The notes under the pieces were generated by a model. The model saw only the letters and a list, made by a program, of their open reading frames with translations, was not told where the DNA came from and ran no database searches. The position numbers and the translations under genes were made by a program. From CAZCGA01 sp964498075 (lineage in GTDB: Bacteria; Desulfobacterota; Binatia; HRBIN30), in assembly GCA_964498075.1 (NCBI GenBank), contig CAZCGA010000166.1, positions 1 to 12,609 on the forward strand: DNA of 12,609 nucleotides, written 5' to 3'. Every line of letters begins with the position of its first letter. Position 1 is the stretch's first letter. Below, in pieces: positions 6,575-12,609 of this stretch.

Positions 6575-7003
6575 ATGGCAAGCCAGAATCGCAGCGACAA
6601 GACGCAACAGGAGAAGCCCAAGCTCTACGAGCGGCTCGGGGGTGTCTATGCCATTGCCTCCGTCGTTGACGACTTCATCGATCGCGTCATGGACAATCCG
6701 CGCCTCAACGCGAACCCGAAGGTCGATGAAGCGCATCATCGGGTGTCGCGTGCCGGCTTCAAGTACCTGGTGACCGAGATGGTTTGCTGGGCAAGCGGCG
6801 GTCCGCAACAGTACAGCGGCCGTTCGATGCGCGACTCCCATGCAGACTTGGGGATCACCGAGGAAGAGTGGCAGGTCTTCGCGGCAGACTTCCAGGCGAC
6901 GCTCGACAAGTTTGCCGTGCCCAAGGCCGAGCAGGGCGAGCTCTTCGCCATCGTCGGGAGCACCAAGAGCGACATTGTCCTGCCGAGCGCAGGACGCCCG
7001 TGA
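6575..7003 (+). CDS. Group-1-like truncated hemoglobin
   Basis: 142-aa 2-on-2 globin. Seen: LYERLGGVYAIASVVDDF (helix A-B, residues 17-34), the Gly-Gly loop CWASGGPQQYSG (71-82), and the proximal haem ligand His in SMRDSHADLGI (84-94), all typical of the trHb group 1 family. By eye the B10 position is Ile (DDFID, where group 1 proteins usually have FY), and the distal E7/E11 positions align with Phe and Val. The distal pocket therefore looks hydrophobic rather than Tyr/Gln. The first ~15 residues (polar, SQNRSDKTQQEKPK) resemble the pre-A tail of mycobacterial trHbN. The start at 6575 is chosen because AAGGAGG sits 9 nt upstream; a longer frame from 6359 adds unrelated sequence. Likely roles are O2/NO handling or redox chemistry. 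The gene converges on a P450 39 bp away, which does not prove a functional link. Confidence 0.9.
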   Translation: MASQNRSDKTQQEKPKLYERLGGVYAIASVVDDFIDRVMDNPRLNANPKVDEAHHRVSRAGFKYLVTEMVCWASGGPQQYSGRSMRDSHADLGITEEEWQVFAADFQATLDKFAVPKAEQGELFAIVGSTKSDIVLPSAGRP

Positions 7004-7032
7004 CAGACCGGGTCGGGCCGAGCGCTGCAAGC

Positions 7033-7051
7033 CGCGATTCAACTAATCGCG
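7033..7051. terminator. Short hairpin at the globin/P450 convergence
   Basis: CGCGATT (7033-7039) and AATCGCG (7045-7051) form a 7-bp stem with a 5-nt loop that includes part of the P450 stop codon (TAG, 7045-7043). It lies between convergent genes and could slow transcription from both sides, but it lacks a T-tract, so it is a weak call. Confidence 0.3.
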
Positions 7052-8398
7052 CCGCGTGACCGTCCCCGGCAGGCCGCTACGCGGATGGAGCGTCGGCACG
7101 TAGCGCAGCCGCGGGTCGCCGGGGTCGATCTCCCACCGATAGCGACGCAGGAGCAGCGAGGCGACGATCTTCATTTCAAGCTGCGAGAACGCCTGCCCGA
7201 TGCACAAGCGCGGCCCGCCGCCGAAGCCGACGAGGCTGTACGGCGTGGCACGATGCTCTTCGCGCGGCGCGGCGAAACGATCGGGGTCGAAGCGCTCGGG
7301 ATCGCGAAACACGTCCGGCATGCGGTGTGTGACCCACGGTGAGTAGATGACCAGCGTGCCCGGCGGCAGCACGTGGCCGCCGAGCTCGACGGCTTCGGTC
7401 ACCCCGCGCTGGCACAGACTGATCGGCGGCCACAGGCGCTCGACTTCCTTGAGCACCAGATCGAGGTCGCGCAGCTCCTTGAGATGATCGAGCGTCAGCT
7501 CGCCGTCCCCAACGACGCGTTGCTGCTCGTCGAGCAGGCGCTGATGCACGGCAGGATGGTCACGCAGCGCCAGGACGAACGACGTCAGCATCGACGTCGT
7601 GGTCTCGTGGCCGGCGAACATGAGGATGACCGCCTGCTCGAGCAGCTCGTCCTCGCTCAGTGCGTCGCCGGACTCGTCGCGCGCCGCCATGAGCAGACCG
7701 AGCGCATCCGTCCCTTCGGCATCGCGCCGGGCGCGAATGACGCTGCGCAGGTAGTCGCGCAGCGCATCTCGCGCCCGCAAGCCTTTGCCGTACGTGGTCC
7801 AGGCCCAGGCGACGCGCAAGAACGCGACCGTGCCCTTCGCCAGCCGATCGTTCAGACGGCTGAGCCGTTCGATCTCTAAACGGCCCGACACGCCGAGGAT
7901 GAGTCGTGCCATAATCTCGAAGGTGAGGTGGCGGAAACGGTCGTACATCCGCCCGCGGCCCTCGTGCGCCCAGCGCGCGGAGTGCGCCGCGGCGCACTCT
8001 GACATGACCGCGAAGTACTGCTGTACGCCGCGCTGGTGGAACGCCGGCGTCATGAGCGTTCGGTTGCGGCGGTGCTCCTCGCCGTCCTGGAACAGTAGAC
8101 CGTTACCCAGGATCTTGCGGACGAACGCGTAGCCCAGCGCGTGCGAGAAACGCTCGCGCTGCGTGGCCATGATCAACCGGTTTGCCTCCGGTCCGATCAG
8201 CACCACCATGGTCATGCCGAAGAGCCGGATGCGAAAGACGGGACCGTGCTGGCGATAGCCCTGCAGCAAGTACGCTCCGGGATTCGACAGCATCGCCCAC
8301 GGTGCGCCGAGCCACGGCAGAGACGGCAGCGCGGGGATGGTGCGCAGGTCGCGCGGTGGTCGGCCCGCATCGGGTGGGGAGATCGCTTCGCGGCGCAT
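7043..8398 (-). CDS. Cytochrome P450 monooxygenase
   Basis: Haem-thiolate monooxygenase, 451 aa from ATG 8398 (454 aa from an in-frame GTG at 8407). Seen: proline-rich entry IPALPSLPWLG (21-31), the C-helix haem-contact region ending HRRNRTLMTPAF (109-120), I-helix oxygen-activation motif AGHETT (262-267), K-helix ExxR as EVER (318-321), the PERF-type DPERFDPDRF (366-375), and the haem loop FGGGPRLCIGQAF (392-404) with thiolate Cys399. There is no N-terminal membrane anchor, so it is probably cytosolic or peripheral, needing separate ferredoxin/reductase partners not encoded here. Sequence style is closer to the CYP4/CYP102/CYP120-like bacterial clan using fatty acids, retinoids or terpenoids than to macrolide P450s; the substrate cannot be told. 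Neither start has a clear Shine-Dalgarno; a TATAGC about 14 nt before the ATG may be a -10 box, so initiation may be leaderless. Confidence 0.94.
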   Translation of the reverse strand: MRREAISPPDAGRPPRDLRTIPALPSLPWLGAPWAMLSNPGAYLLQGYRQHGPVFRIRLFGMTMVVLIGPEANRLIMATQRERFSHALGYAFVRKILGNGLLFQDGEEHRRNRTLMTPAFHQRGVQQYFAVMSECAAAHSARWAHEGRGRMYDRFRHLTFEIMARLILGVSGRLEIERLSRLNDRLAKGTVAFLRVAWAWTTYGKGLRARDALRDYLRSVIRARRDAEGTDALGLLMAARDESGDALSEDELLEQAVILMFAGHETTTSMLTSFVLALRDHPAVHQRLLDEQQRVVGDGELTLDHLKELRDLDLVLKEVERLWPPISLCQRGVTEAVELGGHVLPPGTLVIYSPWVTHRMPDVFRDPERFDPDRFAAPREEHRATPYSLVGFGGGPRLCIGQAFSQLEMKIVASLLLRRYRWEIDPGDPRLRYVPTLHPRSGLPGTVTRRD

Positions 8399-8471
8399 CG
8401 TCTGCACGCGGTTGTGCTATAGCGCGTTCGCCGGCCGCTTGAGAAGCGATGCGAGAGGCGGCGAAGGTGCA

Positions 8472-8500
8472 TTGACTTCGCCGGAGAGCAGCGCTACACA
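8472..8500 (+). promoter_or_regulatory. Candidate sigma70-type promoter of the pyr operon
   Basis: TTGACT (8472-8477; 5/6 match) is followed by exactly 17 bp and then TACACA (8495-8500; 3/6 match). Transcription would begin near 8507. This gives a leader of about 120 nt that contains the complete PyrR hairpin, the leader peptide and the terminator before pyrR. Confidence 0.5.
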
Positions 8501-8520
8501 GCACACAACGTCGGCACGAA

Positions 8521-8552
8521 CCTTTAAAGCTGGTCCAGCGAGGCCAGGAAGG
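8521..8552 (+). promoter_or_regulatory. PyrR-binding RNA hairpin (anti-antiterminator) of the pyr leader
   Basis: The RNA folds as a lower stem CCTT/AAGG (8521-8524 with 8549-8552), an internal bulge rich in purines (TAAAG on the left, G on the right), an upper 6-bp stem CTGGTC/GGCCAG (8530-8535 with 8542-8547, one U-G pair), and a hexaloop CAGCGA (8536-8541). The loop fits the published PyrR-recognition pattern CNGNGA, and GGTCCAGCGAGGCC fits the consensus ARUCCNGNGAGGYU, with the terminal A-U replaced by a compensating G-C. UMP- or UTP-bound PyrR would stabilise it. Position, shape and the pyrR gene 76 nt downstream all agree. The 3' side overlaps the presumed ribosome site of the leader peptide. 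Confidence 0.85.
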
Positions 8553-8558
8553 GTGAAG

Positions 8559-8591
8559 ATGAAGTTCGTAGAACCCACACGGAGCCTATAA
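8559..8591 (+). CDS. Putative 10-residue pyr leader peptide
   Basis: ATG at 8559 opens MKFVEPTRSL and stops with TAA at 8589-8591. A purine-rich ribosome site, AGGAAGG (8546-8552), lies 6 nt upstream, inside the 3' arm of the PyrR hairpin. The stop codon overlaps the first base pairs of the terminator stem (8590 onward). A ribosome finishing this peptide would therefore cover the terminator's 5' arm. By position this is a regulatory leader peptide, not a functional protein. The frame has no uridine-rich or proline-rich stalling run beyond a single Pro codon. Expression is inferred; a chance short frame remains possible. Confidence 0.5.
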   Translation: MKFVEPTRSL

Positions 8592-8622
8592 GACCTCCTC
8601 GGTCACGAGGGGGTCTTTTTTT
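8590..8622 (+). terminator. Intrinsic attenuator terminator in the pyr leader
   Basis: AAGACC-T-CCTCG (8590-8601), loop GTCA, CGAGG-G-GGTCTT (8606-8617) form a 12-bp stem with a single U-G pair, followed by T residues through 8622 (seven in a row from 8616). It lies directly upstream of the pyrR ATG (8628) and downstream of the promoter, so it is an attenuator, not an end-of-operon signal. Its 5' arm CCTCCTCG (8594-8601) can alternatively pair with CGAGG-cc-AGG (8539-8548) of the PyrR hairpin, forming a competing antiterminator. Confidence 0.9.
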
Positions 8623-8627
8623 GTGTC

Positions 8628-9176
8628 ATGACGGCCAACGGACGCGTGGTCATGGACGCGCAAGCCATCGAGCGGGCGCTGACGCGTGTGGCGCACGAGG
8701 TGATCGAGCGCAACAAGGGCACGGAGGGCTTGGCGCTGGTCGGCATTCGTTCGCGCGGCGTGCACATCGCTGAGCGCCTGCGCGCCAAGATCCGCGAGAT
8801 CGAGCAGGTCGACGTGCCGACCGGCATCATCGACATCACACTCTACCGCGACGATCTCAGCCGCAGCCGCCAACAGCCGGAGGTCCGCGGCACCCAGATC
8901 GCTTTCGCGGTCGACGACATGCGCGTCATTCTGGTCGACGACGTGCTGTTCACCGGACGCACGATTCGCGCCGCGCTGGACGCGCTCGTCGATTTCGGCC
9001 GCCCGCTCAACGTGCAGCTCTTCGTGCTGGTGGATCGGGGCCACCGCGAGCTGCCGATCCGCGCGGATTACGTCGGGAAGAACCTGCCAACTGCCGTCAA
9101 CGAGTCGGTTTACGTCCGGCTCAACGAGAGCGACGGGCACGACGAGGTCGTCATCGCCCGCGCCGGGGAGCGCTAA
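8628..9176 (+). CDS. pyrR: PyrR: pyr operon regulator / uracil phosphoribosyltransferase
   Basis: 182 aa, normal length. PyrR senses UMP/UTP and binds pyr mRNA; many homologues also make UMP from uracil and PRPP. Seen: N-terminal VMDAQAIERALTRVAHEVIERNKG (8-31, nearly diagnostic), LVGIRSRGVHIAERL (37-51), YRDDLS (73-78), the 13-residue PRPP-binding motif VILVDDVLFTGRT (100-112), and VDRGHRELPIRADYVGKN (135-152). Arg/Lys-rich stretches that form the RNA face are present. The start at 8628 follows the family's N-terminus, but no separate Shine-Dalgarno exists: the nearest purine run is the GAGGGGG in the 3' arm of the terminator, 14 nt away. Translation may therefore depend on how the leader folds or on ribosomes arriving from the leader peptide. 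It heads the operon pyrR-pyrB-pyrC-carA and probably autoregulates it. Confidence 0.97.
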   Translation: MTANGRVVMDAQAIERALTRVAHEVIERNKGTEGLALVGIRSRGVHIAERLRAKIREIEQVDVPTGIIDITLYRDDLSRSRQQPEVRGTQIAFAVDDMRVILVDDVLFTGRTIRAALDALVDFGRPLNVQLFVLVDRGHRELPIRADYVGKNLPTAVNESVYVRLNESDGHDEVVIARAGER

Positions 9177-9177
9177 C

Positions 9178-10230
9178 ATGCCCTACCGACATCGGCATCT
9201 GCTCGGCCTCGACGGCGTCAGCCGCGACGAGCTGACGTTCCTGCTCGACACCGCCGTCTCCTTCAAGGAGATCTCGGAGCGCGATATCAAGAAGGTCCCG
9301 ACACTGCGCGGCAAGACCGTGATGAGCTTGTTCTACGAGCCCAGTACCCGCACGCGTGCCTCGTTCGAGATCGCCGCCAAGCGCATGAGCGCCGATTTCG
9401 TCAGCCTGTCCTCCTCGACGAGCAGCGTGACCAAAGGCGAGACGCTGCTCGACACGGCGCGCAACCTCGCGGCGATGCGCCCCGACGCCATCGTCTTGCG
9501 TCATCCCGCCTCCGGCGCGCCGCACTTCCTGGCGACACGCGTCGACTGTCCGATCATCAATGCCGGTGACGGTACGCACGAGCACCCGACGCAGGCACTG
9601 CTCGACCTGCTGACGATCCGCGAACGCAAGGGCCGCTTCGACGGGCTCACCGTGGCGATCGTCGGCGACATCCTGCACAGCCGCGTGGCGCGCTCGAACA
9701 TCTTCGGCCTGCGGGCTCTGGGCGCGAATGTGCGATTGATCGGCCCGCCGACGTTGCTGCCGCCGGAGCTGCGCGCCTGGGGCGATACGACCTCTGATCT
9801 CGCCGCGGGCGTGCGGGACGCCGACGTGATCGTGATGCTGCGCCTGCAGCTGGAACGGCAGGGCAAGAACTTCTTCCCGACAGTGGACGAGTACTCGCGC
9901 TACTTCTGCCTGACCGAGCGTGCCGTGGCCGGCGCCAAGTCGGACGTGATCATCCTGCATCCCGGGCCGATGAACCGCGGCATCGAGATCGCCAGCGACG
10001 TCGCCGACGGGCCGTACTCGGTGATCATGGATCAGGTGACCAACGGCATCGCCGTGCGTATGGCGGTGCTCTATCTGCTCGCGAACCGCGCCAAGGTGAA
10101 CGTCGAGAAGGAGCCAGGGGTGCGTGTGGCGGCAGCCCAGCCGCACGCCTCGCCGCCACGCGAAGCACGCACCGCAGTCCCACCGGAGGCGCACGCAGCG
10201 CGGCCGCGCTTGCGCCGGAGGGTTGGGTGA
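9178..10230 (+). CDS. pyrB: Aspartate carbamoyltransferase catalytic chain
   Basis: Joins carbamoyl phosphate and aspartate to N-carbamoylaspartate, second step of pyrimidine synthesis. Seen: carbamoyl-phosphate site EPSTRTR (54-60), the neighbouring-subunit loop SVTKGE (83-88, Lys86), HEHPTQALLDLLTI (134-147), aspartate-domain VGDILHSRVARSN (162-174), and HPGPMNRGIEI (261-271). Class-typical sequence ends near residue 311 (NRAKVNVEK). Here about 38 extra residues rich in Pro, Ala and Arg follow, ending RPRLRRRVG. The tail contains the ribosome site of pyrC in its codons. Start ATG lies 1 nt after the pyrR stop, with GGGGAG 7 nt upstream. No pyrI regulatory chain is seen next to it. The 4-nt overlap with pyrC (GTGA) indicates coupled translation. 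PyrB often forms complexes with dihydroorotase in this arrangement. Confidence 0.97.
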   Translation: MPYRHRHLLGLDGVSRDELTFLLDTAVSFKEISERDIKKVPTLRGKTVMSLFYEPSTRTRASFEIAAKRMSADFVSLSSSTSSVTKGETLLDTARNLAAMRPDAIVLRHPASGAPHFLATRVDCPIINAGDGTHEHPTQALLDLLTIRERKGRFDGLTVAIVGDILHSRVARSNIFGLRALGANVRLIGPPTLLPPELRAWGDTTSDLAAGVRDADVIVMLRLQLERQGKNFFPTVDEYSRYFCLTERAVAGAKSDVIILHPGPMNRGIEIASDVADGPYSVIMDQVTNGIAVRMAVLYLLANRAKVNVEKEPGVRVAAAQPHASPPREARTAVPPEAHAARPRLRRRVG

Positions 10231-11546
10231 AGAACGGGACGATCATTCGCGGCGGTACGGTCATCGACCCCGCTCGCCGTCTACACGAACCACGCGACGT
10301 CGTGATCGAGGACGGCGCGATCGCCGGAGTGCTCGCGCCCGGCGCGGTTGCCGATGTCACCGGCGCGGAGGTCATCGATGCGCGCGGCTGCCTTGTCCTG
10401 CCGGGCCTGATCGACATGCACGTCCACCTGCGTGAGCCGGGGTATGAGTACCGTGAGACGATCGAGACCGGCACCCGCGCCGCCGTCGCCGGCGGCTTCA
10501 CCGCCGTTGCCTGCATGGCCAACACCAACCCGGTGAACGACAACGCCGCGGTGACCGAGTACATCCGCGAGCGCGCGCAACTCGCGGGCCTGGCGCGCGT
10601 CTACCCGATCGGCGCCGTGTCGAAGGAGCTGAAAGGCGAGGAGCTGGCGGAGGTCGGCGAGATGCACCGTGCCGGGATCGTCGCGGTCTCGGACGACGGC
10701 ATGCCGATCATGGACGGCGGCCTGATGCGCCGCGTCCTCGAGTACACTGCGATGTTCAATCTGCCGGTCATCGTGCACGAAGAGGATCGCTCGATCGCCG
10801 CCGATGGCGTGATGAACGAAGGCGCGCTGTCGCTGCGCCTCGGCCTGAAGGGCATCCCGGCGGCCGCGGAAGAAGCGATGATCGCACGCGACATCGCCTT
10901 GCTGCAACGCACCGGTGGCCGCCTGCACGTCGCCCACCTCAGTACCGCCGGCGCGGTGGGGCTGGTCCGCGATGCCAAGCAACGCGGGCTGGCGGTGACC
11001 GCCGAGGTGACGCCGCACCATTTCACACTCACCGAGGCGGCGGTCGACGGCTTCCGGACGAATGCGAAGATGAACCCGCCGCTGCGCACCGAGATCGACG
11101 TGGACGCCGTGCGCCGCGGCCTCGCAGACGGAACGATCGACGTGATCGCCACTGACCACGCCCCGCATCACCGTGACGAGAAGGAAGTGGAGTTCGATCA
11201 CGCGCTGAACGGCATCGTGGGCCTGGAAACCGCGTTGCCCCTGGCGCTGCGCATGGCGCATGACGCGGGGATGTCGCTCGACACGCTGGTCGCGGCGATG
11301 AGCCTGAACCCAGCCCGCATCCTCGGCTTGCGCGCCGGGACCCTGGCTGTCGGTGCCGCTGCGGATGTCACGGTCGTCGATCCGCAGCGCCGCTGGACTG
11401 TGGAACCGTCGCGCTTTCGGTCGAAGGGACGCAGCACGCCGTTCACCGGCATGGAGATGCAGGGGCAGGCGGTGATCACGATTGTGGGCGGACGCATCGT
11501 GTGGCGCGCCGATGCGCCACCCGCGCCGGCGGCGGTGTCGACATGA
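10227..11546 (+). CDS. pyrC: Dihydroorotase, class I
   Basis: Zn-dependent amidohydrolase closing N-carbamoylaspartate to dihydroorotate, third step of the pathway; 439 aa. Seen: metal ligands HVH in DMHVHLREPG (63-72), SDDGMPIMDG (155-164, the Asp that replaces the carboxylated Lys in class I enzymes), His184 in VIVHEED, His237 in VAHLSTAGAV, substrate Asn in TNAKMNPPLR (278-287), and catalytic Asp310 in ATDHAPHH. All active-site residues are present, so this is an active PyrC rather than a PyrC' pseudo-subunit. It starts with GTG at 10227, supported by GGAGG 5 nt upstream and a 4-nt overlap with the end of pyrB; it ends in an ATGA overlap with carA. Class I dihydroorotases frequently need PyrB partnership for full activity. 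Confidence 0.97.
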   Translation: MKNGTIIRGGTVIDPARRLHEPRDVVIEDGAIAGVLAPGAVADVTGAEVIDARGCLVLPGLIDMHVHLREPGYEYRETIETGTRAAVAGGFTAVACMANTNPVNDNAAVTEYIRERAQLAGLARVYPIGAVSKELKGEELAEVGEMHRAGIVAVSDDGMPIMDGGLMRRVLEYTAMFNLPVIVHEEDRSIAADGVMNEGALSLRLGLKGIPAAAEEAMIARDIALLQRTGGRLHVAHLSTAGAVGLVRDAKQRGLAVTAEVTPHHFTLTEAAVDGFRTNAKMNPPLRTEIDVDAVRRGLADGTIDVIATDHAPHHRDEKEVEFDHALNGIVGLETALPLALRMAHDAGMSLDTLVAAMSLNPARILGLRAGTLAVGAAADVTVVDPQRRWTVEPSRFRSKGRSTPFTGMEMQGQAVITIVGGRIVWRADAPPAPAAVST

Positions 11547-12609
11547 AGGCGATCCTGGCGCTCGCCGACGGCACCGTCTTCGAGGGCTCCAGCTTCGGCG
11601 CTCCCGGCGAGGCCGGCGGCGAAGTGGTGTTCAACACCTCGATGACCGGCTATCAGGAGATCCTCACCGACCCGTCGTATCGCGGTCAGATGGTTGCGAT
11701 GACGTATCCGGAGATCGGCAACGTTGGCATCAATGCCGAGGACGTGGAGTCCGAGCGGCCCTTCGTCGAGGGCTTCATCGTCAAGGAGTACTGGGAACGG
11801 CCGAGCAGTTGGCGCGCGCAACGGACGCTGGCGCAGTACCTCCACGACCACGGCATCCCTGGCATCCAAGGAATCGACACGCGTGCCTTGGTGCGACACA
11901 TCCGCACGCACGGCGCGCAAGAAGCGGTCATCTCCACCGTCGATGTCGACCCGCAGAGCGTCGTCGAGAAGGCGAGAGCGTTGCCGGGGCTGATCGGCCG
12001 CGACCTGGTCAAGGAGGTGACCTGTGCCGCGCCCTACGACTGGAGCGAATCAACGTGGTTGCTCGGGCGGGGCTACTCGAAACCAGACACCCCAAACCAG
12101 AAACCATTCGTTCTCGCCTACGACTTCGGCATCAAGCGCAATATTCTCCGCAATCTCGTCCGCGCCGGCTGTCGCGTGCGCGTCGTTCCGGCCGGCACGC
12201 CGGCGACGGAAGCGCTGGCGCTGAATTCGGACGGGATTTTCCTGTCGAACGGTCCCGGCGATCCGGACGTCGGCCCCTATGCCGACATCGTGCGCGGACT
12301 GATCGGCAAGCGACCGATCTTCGGCATCTGCCTCGGCCATCAGATCATGGGGCTGGCGCTGGGCGGGCGTACCTACAAGTTGAAGTTCGGCCACCACGGC
12401 GGCAACCAGCCGGTGATGGATCTGACGACCCGCAAGGTGGAGATCACCGCCCAGAACCACGGCTTCGCCGTCGACGTCGAGTCGCTCAAAGGCCGCGCCC
12501 AGCTGACCCACGTGAACCTCAACGACCAGACGGTCGAAGGTCTGGCGCACGCCGAGCTGCCGCTGTTCTCCGTGCAGTATCATCCGGAATCGTCGCCGGG
12601 CCCCCACGA
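11543..12609 (+). CDS. carA: Carbamoyl-phosphate synthase small (glutaminase) subunit, cut by right edge
   Basis: Hydrolyses glutamine and supplies ammonia to CarB for carbamoyl phosphate, used by PyrB and by arginine synthesis. 355 codons are visible; the family runs to ~370-380, so about 20 residues are missing. Seen: N-terminal LADGTVFEG (7-15), VVFNTSMTGYQEILTDPSY (28-46), GIQGIDTRALVRHIR (107-121), then the class I glutamine amidotransferase domain from about residue 188: LSNGPGDP (234-241), nucleophile Cys263 in GICLGHQ, TAQNHGFAV (302-310), and His347/Glu349 in QYHPESSPGP. The linker between the domains (GYSKPDTPNQKPF, 177-189) is encoded by an AAACCAG-type repeat like that near 1160-1292. 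ATGA overlap with pyrC indicates coupled translation. carB is expected next, beyond the window. Confidence 0.97.
   Translation, partial: MKAILALADGTVFEGSSFGAPGEAGGEVVFNTSMTGYQEILTDPSYRGQMVAMTYPEIGNVGINAEDVESERPFVEGFIVKEYWERPSSWRAQRTLAQYLHDHGIPGIQGIDTRALVRHIRTHGAQEAVISTVDVDPQSVVEKARALPGLIGRDLVKEVTCAAPYDWSESTWLLGRGYSKPDTPNQKPFVLAYDFGIKRNILRNLVRAGCRVRVVPAGTPATEALALNSDGIFLSNGPGDPDVGPYADIVRGLIGKRPIFGICLGHQIMGLALGGRTYKLKFGHHGGNQPVMDLTTRKVEITAQNHGFAVDVESLKGRAQLTHVNLNDQTVEGLAHAELPLFSVQYHPESSPGPH
12077..12109. repeat. AAACCAG repeat inside the carA linker
   Basis: AAACCAG occurs twice (12080-12086, 12094-12100) and is followed by AAACCA. This stretch is far less GC-rich than the surrounding gene and shares the GAAAC(C)-type wording of the intergenic repeats at 1160-1292. 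It is in frame and encodes the variable connector between the two CarA domains. It may be a captured copy of the dispersed repeat or simply a local low-complexity linker. Confidence 0.45.

Noticed and set aside
8337..8558. Longer frame in phase with the leader peptide (from 8337)
   Set aside because: It begins antisense to the P450 gene and upstream of the pyr promoter; only the part from ATG 8559 has a suitable ribosome site in the predicted transcript.
9151..10194. 347-codon minus-strand frame opposite pyrB
   Set aside because: Antisense shadow; pyrB on the plus strand is unmistakable.

Overview
The window is about two-thirds G+C by eye, densely coded on both strands, and free of tRNA, rRNA, transposase or CRISPR features. 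It looks like chromosomal DNA from a high-GC, Gram-negative-type, probably soil or environmental bacterium. Candidatus Binatota or another deltaproteobacterial-like lineage is a guess from gene content: acyl-CoA and isoprenoid-type catabolic genes, a CrtC-like lipocalin protein, a truncated globin, and a pyrR-led pyrimidine operon. No phylogenetic marker in the window settles it.

Left part (1-4763). A minus-strand pair encodes an acyl-CoA dehydrogenase (1300-2454) followed by the biotin-dependent acyl-CoA carboxylase carboxyltransferase (beta) subunit, which runs off the left edge (1-1148). Between them lie 151 bp full of GAAAC-type short repeats. Divergent from the dehydrogenase, across 147 bp that carry back-to-back promoter candidates, is a plus-strand pair: a CrtC/AttH-type lipocalin-like protein (2602-3972) and an SDR oxidoreductase (3975-4763). 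Dehydrogenase plus carboxylase is the logic of leucine/isovalerate or acyclic-terpenoid (Liu/Atu-type) degradation. The lipocalin-like protein and SDR would fit an isoprenoid or lipid substrate, but the substrate is not proven.

Middle part (4764-8407). A strong two-tier palindrome separates the SDR from a convergent aldehyde dehydrogenase (4827-6338, minus). Then come a group-1 truncated hemoglobin (6575-7003, plus) and a convergent soluble-type cytochrome P450 (7043 to about 8398, minus). These are individually complete genes that fit oxidative metabolism of hydrophobic compounds.

Right part (8408-12609). This is the start of a de novo pyrimidine operon, pyrR-pyrB-pyrC-carA, with overlapping or nearly overlapping genes; carA is cut by the right edge. 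Its leader is the most interesting part of the window. It contains a sigma70-like promoter, an RNA hairpin matching the PyrR-binding-loop consensus (hexaloop CAGCGA), a possible 10-codon leader peptide whose Shine-Dalgarno sequence lies in that hairpin, and a textbook intrinsic terminator ending 5 nt before the pyrR ATG. The stop codon of the leader peptide touches the terminator stem. This suggests a hybrid attenuator: UMP-PyrR would hide the leader-peptide ribosome site, and ribosomes on the leader peptide would otherwise prevent termination. A conventional antiterminator pairing is also possible.
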